Assembly (NCBI GenBank): GCA_018336015.1
Contig: JAGXQZ010000103.1
Location: forward strand, 1-60,216
DNA: 60,216 bases
Direction: 5' to 3'
DNA from: Algoriphagus sp.
GTDB taxonomy: Bacteria; Bacteroidota; Bacteroidia; Cytophagales; Cyclobacteriaceae
A model generated the notes under the pieces. That model saw only the letters and a program-made list of their open reading frames with translations, did no database searches and was not told the DNA's origin. Positions 8,297-16,423 of this stretch are shown one piece after another. Position 1 is the stretch's first letter. Every line of letters begins with the position of its first letter. Both the position numbers and the translations under genes were made by a program.

Positions 8297-8304
8297 TATG
8301 TTTG
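8297..8304 (+). promoter_or_regulatory. Probable -7 box ahead of the TPR gene
   Basis: TATGTTTG matches TANNTTTG exactly. Transcription would start near 8311, on or beside the first possible GTG (8312), which argues for the second GTG at 8333 as the real start. The -33 element is weak. Confidence 0.42.
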
Positions 8305-8332
8305 TGACTCGGTGTTGCTATTCCCCAATCCA

Positions 8333-10060
8333 GTGAGATTAATCCCCGTTCTGATTCTTTTATTCATTTCAGCAGGAAATCCGATTTCGGTTTTTTCGCA
8401 GACCAAGCTATCCAAGAAAGAAGCTAAAGCGCAGGAAAACCAGACCAAAGCTACCCGCTATTTCATTGAAGGAGAAAAAGCTTTGGTACTGGGTGAGCTG
8501 GAGAAGTCTTTTTTTTACCTGCAAAAAGCGCAGGAACTTTCTCCGGATGAACCTGCCATTTCTTACAAGCTTGCTGAGGTACTCGTCCGTAATAATCAGG
8601 CAGAAAAAGCACTCCCTTTCGCAGAAAAAGCAGTCAACGGAGATCCTGACAATAAATACTATGCGCTCATGGTCGCAGAGATTTATTCCAATCTCAAGCA
8701 GCCTCTCAAAGCAGCGGCGATTCTGGACAGACTGACCACCGAATCGGACAAAAACCAGCAGTACAACCTGGATCTTGCTTCCATATACCTCAGTGCCAAT
8801 GAATTTGACAAAGCGTTGGTTGTGCTTGACCGAGCGGAGGAATATTACGGTATCCGGGAGCCTTTCACGGTGCAAAAGCAGCGAATCTATCTTCGGAAAA
8901 ACAACCTCCCCAAGGCAATCGAGGAAGGAAATAAGCTGATCGATGCCTTTCCCGGTAATCCCAATTACGTACTCAATCTGGTAGAAATTCTCTATAACAA
9001 CGCCAAGCTGGATGAGGCGTTGAGTCTGGTCTCAGAAGAGATCGGAAAATATCCTGATCAGGCCGAACTTCAGATGGCGGCCTACACCCTCCTTAAAGAA
9101 AAAGGACAAACTCAAAAAGCCACTGACTATTTGATCAGAGCTTTCAAGAGCCAGGATCTGGATGCTGAGGTGAAAACAAAGACCTATTTGTCTATCCTCC
9201 AAGAATTCAAAACCAGCGAGCGAGATGCCTTACTCAATCAGTTGGAGGGGATCCTGGCAGAAACCAATCCCAACAACAGCTTTGTGTTTGCTGCATTGGG
9301 CGAGCGCAAAAAATCCGAAAGCAACCTTCCGGAGGCACTGACCTTATTCAAAAAATCGCTTGCCATCCAGCCTAAAAATGCGCCTGTGTTGGAAGAAGTC
9401 ATACTGAGTTCCTTTGGGGAAAATGCCAATTTTGAAGAACTGGAAAATTACACCACCATGGGAGTGGATGAATTTCCGGAGGCGCCAGAATTCTGGTTTT
9501 ACGATGGGGTGGTAAAGTCTGCTCGAAAAAAAGACTCTCTCGCAGTGGTTTCTCTGGAAAAAGCCTTAGCTCTCAATGCCGGAAAAAACCAACAATTAGC
9601 TCAGGTAAGTTTTGGCTCACTTGGAAACAGCCTTTACAATCTTGGACAGAAAGACTCTGCTTTTGTGAATTTCGAACGAGCGCTCAAGTTGAATCCAAAC
9701 GATGACCAAGTATTGAACAATTACGCTTATTTTTTATCGTTGGATAAAAGAGAACTTGAAAAAGCAAAAACCATGGCAGAGCGGGTGGTCAGGAAAAATC
9801 CTAAAAACTCCACTTACCTCGATACTTACGCTTGGGTTCTATTTCAGATGGGTAAATACCAAGAGGCAGCTCAGCAGATGGATGCTGCCATCAAAAATGA
9901 CAACAATCCAAGTGGCGTGATGCTCGAGCATTACGGAGATATTTTATACCATTTAGGAAAAATACAAGAGGCAATTACCTGGTGGAAAAAAGCAGAAGGA
10001 TCCTCTGAAGCCTCGGATAAGCTTTCTCAGAAAATCAAAGAAGGAAAATACTATGAGTAG
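8333..10060 (+). CDS. Exported tetratricopeptide-repeat protein
   Basis: About 575 residues: a signal peptide (VRLIPVLILLFISAGNPISVFSQ, cut near the Gln), then a run of TPR units to the C-terminus, for example around residues 60-230 and again at the end (LGNSLYNLGQKDSAFVNFERALKLNPNDD and following). TPR stacks are protein-protein docking surfaces, here in the periplasm. No ATG fits; GTG codons at 8312 and 8333 are in frame, and 8333 leaves room for a leader and gives a cleaner signal peptide. It overlaps the DUF4292 lipoprotein gene by 8 bases, and an EnvC-like gene follows, so this looks like an envelope-assembly operon. The specific partner is unknown. Confidence 0.87.
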   Translation: MRLIPVLILLFISAGNPISVFSQTKLSKKEAKAQENQTKATRYFIEGEKALVLGELEKSFFYLQKAQELSPDEPAISYKLAEVLVRNNQAEKALPFAEKAVNGDPDNKYYALMVAEIYSNLKQPLKAAAILDRLTTESDKNQQYNLDLASIYLSANEFDKALVVLDRAEEYYGIREPFTVQKQRIYLRKNNLPKAIEEGNKLIDAFPGNPNYVLNLVEILYNNAKLDEALSLVSEEIGKYPDQAELQMAAYTLLKEKGQTQKATDYLIRAFKSQDLDAEVKTKTYLSILQEFKTSERDALLNQLEGILAETNPNNSFVFAALGERKKSESNLPEALTLFKKSLAIQPKNAPVLEEVILSSFGENANFEELENYTTMGVDEFPEAPEFWFYDGVVKSARKKDSLAVVSLEKALALNAGKNQQLAQVSFGSLGNSLYNLGQKDSAFVNFERALKLNPNDDQVLNNYAYFLSLDKRELEKAKTMAERVVRKNPKNSTYLDTYAWVLFQMGKYQEAAQQMDAAIKNDNNPSGVMLEHYGDILYHLGKIQEAITWWKKAEGSSEASDKLSQKIKEGKYYE

Positions 10061-10790
10061 ATTTTTTACAGGTTTGATTCTAGCCGGAATGTTGATCTTG
10101 GCAGGATGTGCAAAAAAAACCATCCTATTTGAAGGAGACGGTAAAATGGAGGAATTTACTCCACTCGCTGCCAAGTACGACTACTTGAGTGCCAAGGCAA
10201 AAATCGTGATTGAAGAAGAATCAGGAAAAATCACCCGAGGTACTCTGACTGTACGAGCCAAAAAAGACAGCGTACTTTGGTTTACCATGTCTCCGGGCAT
10301 GGGAATGGAAGCGATCCGAGGCCTATTTACCCAAGACAAAATCCAAATCCGAGACCGTGTTGGCAGAGATGATGTCAACCTGACCTATAAAGAGTTTGAA
10401 AATCTTTTTGGTCTCCGCTTATCGCTGGACTTGTTTCAAAATGTCATTTGGGCAAATGTCCCTTTTCCTGTGACTTACGAAGACAGATTGGTACGGGTAG
10501 GGAAAAAATTTGAATTGACTCAGGTAAGAGATAAGGTCCGCTATTTCACCAAGGTAGAAACTAGCCATGGCAAAGTGGCTGAGTTTTCAAGCAACTCCTT
10601 GGATGACAGAGGAACGGTGTTGGCAAGTTTTCCCAAATTTCAGGATATAAACAATCAGCCCTTCCCTATTGAGGTATTATTTAAGATTGCCTATCAACTG
10701 CCGGAGGGTGGACAAAACACACGAATCCATGTTAATTGGACCTCCATTGATCCCAATTCTGCACCTTTGAGTTTTCCATTCCGCTTTTAA
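10053..10790 (+). CDS. DUF4292 family lipoprotein
   Basis: 245 residues. The N-terminal LILAGMLILAGC is a signal peptide with a lipobox, so Cys19 should be lipid-modified and the protein anchored to a membrane. The rest matches the Bacteroidota DUF4292 family, whose predicted fold is LolA/LolB-like (a curved beta sheet able to hold a lipid): DYLSAKAKIVIEEESGKITRGTLTVRAKKDSVLWFTMSPG near residues 44-83. A lipoprotein or lipid carrier role is inference. It overlaps the TPR gene by 8 bases and is followed after 6 bases by the EnvC-like gene. Confidence 0.85.
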   Translation: MSRFFTGLILAGMLILAGCAKKTILFEGDGKMEEFTPLAAKYDYLSAKAKIVIEEESGKITRGTLTVRAKKDSVLWFTMSPGMGMEAIRGLFTQDKIQIRDRVGRDDVNLTYKEFENLFGLRLSLDLFQNVIWANVPFPVTYEDRLVRVGKKFELTQVRDKVRYFTKVETSHGKVAEFSSNSLDDRGTVLASFPKFQDINNQPFPIEVLFKIAYQLPEGGQNTRIHVNWTSIDPNSAPLSFPFRF

Positions 10791-10796
10791 GTCACC

Positions 10797-12035
10797 ATGA
10801 GAAGGATTTCTTGCCTTGTATTTATTTTTTGTGGTCTTCTGACGCTTTTCCCTGCATTTTCTCAGACAAAAAAGTCCAGAGAAGAGCTGGAAAGAGAGAA
10901 AATAGAGGTTCAAACCCGATTAAAAGAGTTTGACGCGATTCTAAAGCAGACTACCGCAACCAAGAAAACCTCACTCGGGGAACTCAATGCACTCACTCGT
11001 CAATTTCAGACGCAAAACCGATTGGTCAACACCATAGATCGAGAAGTCAAACTGATCAATAACGAAATCTCAGATACTGAGAATAAAATTGCATCACTTG
11101 AGGTACAGCTCAAGGATTTGAAGGCAGAGTATTCACGGATGATTTACAATTCCTCCAAGTTAAACAGAGGCCTTTCCATTATTGCCTTTGTATTCAGTTC
11201 ATCCAATTTCAATCAGCTCTACATGAGGCTCAAATACCTCAAGCAGTATAGCGACAGCAGAAAGCAACAAGCTGCCCAAATAGAGAAATTAAGTACAGAC
11301 TTATCCAATCAAAGGGCTCTTTTGGATGAGCGAAAACTCACCAAAGTGAAGGTGCTCGATGAAGAAAAAGCCGAAAAGGAAAAGCTGGAGAAAATGCGAA
11401 AAGAGCAGCAGGGCTTGGTAAATACCCTTTCCAGAAAAGAGCGGGATATCCAACGCCAAATTGCTGCAGCCAAAAAGCAGCAGGATCAACTGAATAGGAT
11501 GATCAAAGCTGCCATTGAGGATGAAATCCGTCGTGCAGAAGCCGAGTCCAAAAAGGAAAATAGTACTACTACAAAAAAAGCCGGAACTGCTATGCCAATG
11601 ACACCCGAGGCAGCAGCACTTTCCAGTTCCTTTGCAGGAAATAAAGGAAAACTTCCTTGGCCAGTGGAAACAGGATTCGTGACTACAGGCTACGGCACCT
11701 ACCCACACCCTACTTTGAAAGGCATAGTCCTAGACAGTGACGGAATTGAAATTAGAACGCAGCCAAACTCTAATGTCAGGGCTGTTTTTGAAGGGACGGT
11801 GAGTAAAATATCAACACTACCGGGCTATGGATTGACTGTAATTGTAAAACATGGAGAATATTTCACCCTCTACAGTAGGCTTAAATCAGTCAATGTAAAA
11901 GTTGGTCAAACAATCAAGGCCAAAGAGGTAGTAGGCCAAGTAGCCAGTAATCCAGAAGGCAATGCAGAAGTCCATTTCCAAGTTTGGAAAGGCCTTCAGA
12001 TCATGGATCCGTCAGGTTGGATTACATCCAGATAG
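10797..12035 (+). CDS. EnvC/NlpD-like murein hydrolase activator with degenerate LytM (M23) domain
   Basis: 412 residues: signal peptide (to about residue 24, AFSQ), a long charged coiled coil (about 25-245), a linker, and a C-terminal LytM/M23 fold (about 285-412). In active M23 enzymes zinc is held by HxxxD and HxH; here the first site reads LDSDGIEI near residue 311, the YAH position is YSRL, and the last site is EVHF, so the zinc ligands are largely gone. This is the pattern of EnvC-type proteins, which do not cut peptidoglycan themselves but switch on amidases during cell division. It is annotated as a peptidase in many genomes, but catalysis is unlikely. Third gene of the envelope operon. 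Confidence 0.88.
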   Translation: MRRISCLVFIFCGLLTLFPAFSQTKKSREELEREKIEVQTRLKEFDAILKQTTATKKTSLGELNALTRQFQTQNRLVNTIDREVKLINNEISDTENKIASLEVQLKDLKAEYSRMIYNSSKLNRGLSIIAFVFSSSNFNQLYMRLKYLKQYSDSRKQQAAQIEKLSTDLSNQRALLDERKLTKVKVLDEEKAEKEKLEKMRKEQQGLVNTLSRKERDIQRQIAAAKKQQDQLNRMIKAAIEDEIRRAEAESKKENSTTTKKAGTAMPMTPEAAALSSSFAGNKGKLPWPVETGFVTTGYGTYPHPTLKGIVLDSDGIEIRTQPNSNVRAVFEGTVSKISTLPGYGLTVIVKHGEYFTLYSRLKSVNVKVGQTIKAKEVVGQVASNPEGNAEVHFQVWKGLQIMDPSGWITSR

Positions 12036-12086
12036 CACTGAAAATCGTATGTTCATAAAAAAGATTAACAGCTGTGGTCAGGAACC

Positions 12087-12116
12087 TTTGTCAAGCGACC
12101 CACAGTTGTATATTTG
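12087..12116 (+). promoter_or_regulatory. Strong Bacteroidota-type promoter for tatA
   Basis: TTTG at 12087-12090, an 18-base spacer, then TATATTTG at 12109-12116: both boxes match the consensus at ideal spacing. The transcript should start near 12123, 24 bases before the tatA ATG. Confidence 0.75.
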
Positions 12117-12146
12117 TAACTCTTATATCCTTAAACACACACCATC

Positions 12147-12344
12147 ATGACTACATTAGGTTTCATTCAAAACATGGGCGGAGGTTCTATGATCTTGATC
12201 ATCCTCGTTATCCTCCTTCTGTTTGGTGCTAAAAGGATCCCTGAATTGGCTCGAGGATTGGGTCGTGGTATCAGAGAATTCAAGGATGCCACCAAAGAAG
12301 TTCAGAAAGATCTTGAAGATGGGCTGAAAGACAACAAAAAGTAA
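12147..12344 (+). CDS. tatA: Twin-arginine translocase subunit TatA
   Basis: 65 residues: one membrane helix ([25 protein letters not shown]), the hinge FGAKRIPEL with conserved Phe-Gly and Pro, then an amphipathic helix ([18 protein letters not shown]) and a short charged tail. TatA rings form the pore through which folded proteins cross the inner membrane. tatC is not in the window; in Bacteroidota it is commonly elsewhere. It has its own strong promoter and is followed 19 bases later by the amidase gene. Confidence 0.93.
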   Translation: MTTLGFIQNMGGGSMILIILVILLLFGAKRIPELARGLGRGIREFKDATKEVQKDLEDGLKDNKK

Positions 12345-12363
12345 TCCCGTAAGCCAATAGACA

Positions 12364-13791
12364 TTGGAAAAATTTAGTTCATTCGACGAAATCAAAAAAT
12401 CGCTCGAAAAAAAAGAAGCTGACTGTAAAACAATTGTCAGTCATTATCTAGAAAACATCCAGACGAAGGCGCATCTCAACGCCTTCGTCGAAGTTTATGC
12501 CCATTCCGCTTTAGCACAAGCCGATCGGATTGACGAAAAACTCGCCAAAGGCAAAGCCGGAAAACTCGCCGGTATGGTCATCGGAATCAAAGATGTCCTC
12601 AACTATGCAGGCCATGAATCCAATGCCTCTTCCAACATCCTAAAAGGATATGTTTCCCAGTTTACCACTACTGCAGTCCAAAGACTTATCGATGAAGACG
12701 CCATCGTCATCGGCAGATTGAATTGTGATGAGTTTGGTATGGGAAGCTCCAATGAAAACTCCGCTCATGGCAAGGTACTCAATGCGCTGGATGAATCCAG
12801 GGTACCAGGAGGATCTTCGGGAGGGTCGGCTGTAGCCGTTCAGGCTAATCTATGCACCGTATCTCTAGGAACAGATACTGGAGGATCAGTAAGGCAGCCG
12901 GCAGCATTCACCGGCGTGATAGGCATGAAGCCTACCTATTCTCGCGTATCAAGATGGGGGTTGATTGCTTATGCTTCCTCTTTTGATACCATCGGTATTT
13001 TTTCAAAAACTGTCAAAGACAATGCCTTGGTCATGGAAATTATGGCTGGACATGATGAAATGGACAGCACCTCTTCCAGAAAGCCTGTACTTCACTATAG
13101 CGAACTTCTTCATTTCGACAAAAAAGCAAAAATCGCATACCTCAGGGAGACTATAGAATCTCCTGCACTCCAGCCTGAAATCAAAGAAAATACTCTTTCG
13201 GTCTTAGATAAATTAAAGGCAGAAGGCCACGAGGTAAAAGAAGTACAATTTCCACTGATCAAGTACATTCTGCCCACCTATTACATTCTCACTACAGCAG
13301 AGGCCAGCTCCAATCTTTCCAGATTTGATGGAGTAAAATACGGCTACCGATCTCCAAAAGCACGCAATTTGGAATCCATGTATAAATTGACTCGTAGTGA
13401 AGGCTTTGGTGAAGAAGTAAAAAGGAGAATCATGCTCGGGACTTTTGTGCTTTCTGCCAGCTATTATGACGCTTATTTTACAAAAGCTCAGAAAGTCAGA
13501 AGGTTGATAAAAGAGTATACTGAAAATCTTTTGAATGAATTTGACTATATTATCATGCCGACTACGCCTTCTACAGCGTTTAAGTTTGGAGAGCATAGCG
13601 GTGATCCTGTAGCCATGTACCTCGAAGATTTATTTACAGTACAGGCCTCGGTTTCAGGTGTACCTGCGATTTCTCTCCCAAATGGAAAGGATAAAACAGG
13701 TATGCCAATTGGATTGCAAGTCATCGCCAATTCGTTTAAAGAAGCAGAATTGTATGCTTTTAGCAACTACTTGTCGGAATTAACTTCTTAA
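12364..13791 (+). CDS. gatA: Amidase-signature enzyme, probable Glu-tRNA(Gln) amidotransferase subunit A
   Basis: 475 residues. The Ser-cisSer-Lys triad of the amidase signature is in place: Lys76 (GIKD), Ser151 (PGGSSGGSA) and Ser175 (GTDTGGSVRQPA). Full-length similarity to GatA, including YSRVSRWGLIAYASSFDTIG and YYDAYFTKAQKVR, supports the subunit that frees ammonia from glutamine to amidate mischarged Glu-tRNA(Gln). gatB and gatC are not adjacent, so the role rests on sequence. The start is TTG at 12364; I see no ATG or GTG that suits. Close to tatA upstream and MltD-like downstream (11 bases). Confidence 0.87.
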   Translation: MEKFSSFDEIKKSLEKKEADCKTIVSHYLENIQTKAHLNAFVEVYAHSALAQADRIDEKLAKGKAGKLAGMVIGIKDVLNYAGHESNASSNILKGYVSQFTTTAVQRLIDEDAIVIGRLNCDEFGMGSSNENSAHGKVLNALDESRVPGGSSGGSAVAVQANLCTVSLGTDTGGSVRQPAAFTGVIGMKPTYSRVSRWGLIAYASSFDTIGIFSKTVKDNALVMEIMAGHDEMDSTSSRKPVLHYSELLHFDKKAKIAYLRETIESPALQPEIKENTLSVLDKLKAEGHEVKEVQFPLIKYILPTYYILTTAEASSNLSRFDGVKYGYRSPKARNLESMYKLTRSEGFGEEVKRRIMLGTFVLSASYYDAYFTKAQKVRRLIKEYTENLLNEFDYIIMPTTPSTAFKFGEHSGDPVAMYLEDLFTVQASVSGVPAISLPNGKDKTGMPIGLQVIANSFKEAELYAFSNYLSELTS

Positions 13792-13802
13792 CCCAGAACT
13801 TT

Positions 13803-15200
13803 ATGAAAAAGCATTTGTTCAGAATTTTTGGATCTGCGGTTCTCACCTGCATATTACCCCTGCAAAATGCTTTTTCCCAAGAGGAACCTATTGAAGCAGC
13901 TATAGCAGTAAATGAGGAAATACTTCCCCACTACCATTACGAATACATCCCTGATTTCACATACGAGCAGATAGAAAGTCGGATTAAATCCATGCAAAAT
14001 GGGATGGGGTTTGAGTTAAACGACCGTATTTTTTCATTCATTCAATATTATACCGTCAGGAACAGAGATTACATCAAGATGGTCTTGGCTAGGAAAGAGA
14101 AATTCTTTCCGCTTTTTGAGCAAACTCTTTCCAAACATGAAATACCAACTGAAATTCAGTATTTATCCATTGTAGAATCGGGTTTGGATCCAAAAATTAA
14201 ATCTCGGGTAGGTGCAATGGGACTTTGGCAATTTATGCCTGCAACAGGTAAAATGTATGGGATGCATGTGAATCAGGACATCGATGACCGCATGGACCCG
14301 GAAATGTCTACGGAGGCTGCCGCTAAGTATCTCAAATCACTATACAGGATGTTTGGAGATTGGGAGGTGGCATTGGCGGCTTATAATTGTGGCCCAGGCA
14401 ACGTACGCAAGGCAATTCGAAGATCAGGAGGGAAAAAGACCTTCTGGGGCATTTACAACCATCTTCCCAAAGAAACCCGAAGCTATGTACCCCAGTTTCA
14501 AGCCATGCTTTATGTCCTTAATCACCTAGAAGAGCATAATCTTAACCTGGAAGAACCCACCTACCCTATTGAATACGAAGCGGTAAGATTTGACCGAGCT
14601 TTTAGTTTAGACCGCTTAGCAGAACTGACTGACCTATGCATTAGAGATTTGGAAGAGTTAAACCCTTCTATTAAAAGAAGAACTATTCCTGAAACCAATC
14701 AATCCATAGCTATTCGAATCCCCAAAGCCAAATCTCTATTTATTAAAGAAAATTTAGCTTGGCTTAGTGACTCCCTAGGTACCAAATCTGCAAGCCTAGC
14801 TACACCTTCACCTTTGATTGCTGAGCTAAAGCCATTAGAGCATGTCCCCTCTTCCTCGGATAGAATCATATACAAAGTCAAATCAGGCGATGTATTGGGT
14901 ACAATAGCATCCCGACATAACGTATCGGTTTCTAACATTAAAGAATGGAATAATCTAAATTCCAACTTGATCAAAGTAGGTCAGACACTTTACATCTATT
15001 CAGGAAAAGCTCCAAGTCAACCTAATCAAGAAAGATTGGCAGAAAACAGCTCAAATAGCCCTAAAACCTATACGGTGAGACCTGGGGATTCACTCTGGAT
15101 CATTTCTCAAAAACACTCCCTTTCAGTAGAACAGATAAAGAGACTGAACAATCTGAACTCAAACAGCATCAAACCAGGTCAGAGATTGATTATTGGTTAA
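13803..15200 (+). CDS. MltD-like membrane-bound lytic murein transglycosylase with two LysM domains
   Basis: 465 residues: signal peptide to about residue 25 (NAFSQ), a spacer, an SLT domain (about 105-230) with the catalytic Glu125 in VESGLDP, then GAMGLWQFMPATGKMYG and AAYNCGPGNVRKAI, and two C-terminal LysM peptidoglycan-binding modules (about 355-398, YKVKSGD, and 421-465, YTVRPGD). It cuts the glycan strand of murein to give anhydro-muropeptides. There is no lipobox, unlike E. coli MltD, so it is probably periplasmic, held by LysM. The 104-base gap to the next gene contains a weak TAGTTTTC box only. Confidence 0.92.
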   Translation: MKKHLFRIFGSAVLTCILPLQNAFSQEEPIEAAIAVNEEILPHYHYEYIPDFTYEQIESRIKSMQNGMGFELNDRIFSFIQYYTVRNRDYIKMVLARKEKFFPLFEQTLSKHEIPTEIQYLSIVESGLDPKIKSRVGAMGLWQFMPATGKMYGMHVNQDIDDRMDPEMSTEAAAKYLKSLYRMFGDWEVALAAYNCGPGNVRKAIRRSGGKKTFWGIYNHLPKETRSYVPQFQAMLYVLNHLEEHNLNLEEPTYPIEYEAVRFDRAFSLDRLAELTDLCIRDLEELNPSIKRRTIPETNQSIAIRIPKAKSLFIKENLAWLSDSLGTKSASLATPSPLIAELKPLEHVPSSSDRIIYKVKSGDVLGTIASRHNVSVSNIKEWNNLNSNLIKVGQTLYIYSGKAPSQPNQERLAENSSNSPKTYTVRPGDSLWIISQKHSLSVEQIKRLNNLNSNSIKPGQRLIIG

Positions 15201-15304
15201 CTGGTAGCTACGCATTAGAATTTTTAACCACCTGATTGTACGGTTTTTAAAAAATAATTGAGCAAATTTAGTTTTCAATACATTCACCCAATTCATCACA
15301 ACCC

Positions 15305-16402
15305 ATGAAAGCAATCAAAACTCTCCTTTTTGCAGTAACTGCCTTTCTGATTTTTTCATGCGGAGAAGAATCTTCAAGTGGAAAGAACAGCTCAAAACCA
15401 AAGGCAAAAGGTTCAATTGGAGAAATTGTATTAGCCATCGACTCCACCAAATGGGCAGGGCCTCTGGGAGATGAATTGAGAGATATTTTTGAAGCAGACC
15501 TCCCAGGGATGATCCGATCTGAAGCAATGTTTAAGGTCCACCGAGTGGATCCAAGGGCAATGACCCGCATGCTGAAAATGTACACTAACCTGATCTATGT
15601 CACTACTTTTGACGATAAGCGAGGAGGAAGTCAGGTAATCAATTCTCAATTTTCGAAGGAATCCAAAGAAAAAGCTGCGGCTGACCCGTCGATTTATTCA
15701 CTAAGAATGGAAGATGAGTACGCGCAAGGCCAAGAAGTTCTCTACCTATTTGGTAATACTGAGGAAGAATTGATCTCCAACCTAAGAAAAAACAAAGACA
15801 AGCTCCAAAACCTATTCGAAGTAAGGGAAAGAGGGCGATTAGGAAAGGCTCTTTTGGCGAGAAAAAATTCTGCAGCGCAGCATGAGGCAAGACTGAACCT
15901 AGGCATCGAAATTGCCCCCCCAGTCTCCTATCAAATTGCCAAATCCGAAAAGAGCTTTTTGTGGCTCAGACAACCGACTCCCAATCAAAACCGTCCTGAT
16001 ATCAGCATTTTTTATTTTGAACAAGATTACAATAATGAAGAGCAGACTTTTCCTGAGAACATTCTGAAGCTTAGAGATTCAGTGGCGAGTCAGCATATTT
16101 TTGGTGATCCTGCCGATCCTCGATCCTTCATGACGAGTGAAAAACAAATCCCACCATCATTCAGAAACATGGTGATAAATGATAATTTTACGGTCGAAAT
16201 AAGAGGCACCTGGAAAACCAACAACTTGAGTATGGGAGGCACCTATCTCGGCTATCTGATGATAGATGAGAAAAAAGGCAAACTCTACTACATGGAAGGT
16301 TTCGTCTTTTTCCCTAACGAAGTGCACAGAGATGCCTTGAGGGAAATTCAGACCATACTTTTAAACACCAATGTGAGTTGGACGGGAAGTCAAGGTGCCT
16401 AG
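15305..16402 (+). CDS. DUF4837 family lipoprotein
   Basis: 365 residues. The N-terminus KTLLFAVTAFLIFSCGEESSSG holds a signal peptide and lipobox (Cys19), followed by a Ser/Gly-rich tether. The body matches the Bacteroidota DUF4837 family: EIVLAIDSTKWAGPLGDELRDIF near residue 40, FDDKRGGSQVINSQFSKE near 100, and FLWLRQPTPNQNRPDISIFYFEQDY near 220. Function unknown. It lies between a lytic transglycosylase and malic enzyme, in a gene run that leads to sprA, so an envelope role is plausible but unproven. Confidence 0.85.
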   Translation: MKAIKTLLFAVTAFLIFSCGEESSSGKNSSKPKAKGSIGEIVLAIDSTKWAGPLGDELRDIFEADLPGMIRSEAMFKVHRVDPRAMTRMLKMYTNLIYVTTFDDKRGGSQVINSQFSKESKEKAAADPSIYSLRMEDEYAQGQEVLYLFGNTEEELISNLRKNKDKLQNLFEVRERGRLGKALLARKNSAAQHEARLNLGIEIAPPVSYQIAKSEKSFLWLRQPTPNQNRPDISIFYFEQDYNNEEQTFPENILKLRDSVASQHIFGDPADPRSFMTSEKQIPPSFRNMVINDNFTVEIRGTWKTNNLSMGGTYLGYLMIDEKKGKLYYMEGFVFFPNEVHRDALREIQTILLNTNVSWTGSQGA

Positions 16403-16423
16403 ACCCAGTATAACTACGCATGT

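Noticed and set aside
8408..8875. A 155-codon minus-strand frame within the TPR gene
   Set aside because: The plus-strand frame has clear TPR repeats; the antisense product is low-complexity and lacks any start signal.
12364..13791. A separate amide-degrading enzyme in place of GatA
   Set aside because: Length, triad spacing (Ser151/Ser175, 24 residues apart) and full-length pattern fit GatA better, though the lack of gatBC nearby leaves some doubt.
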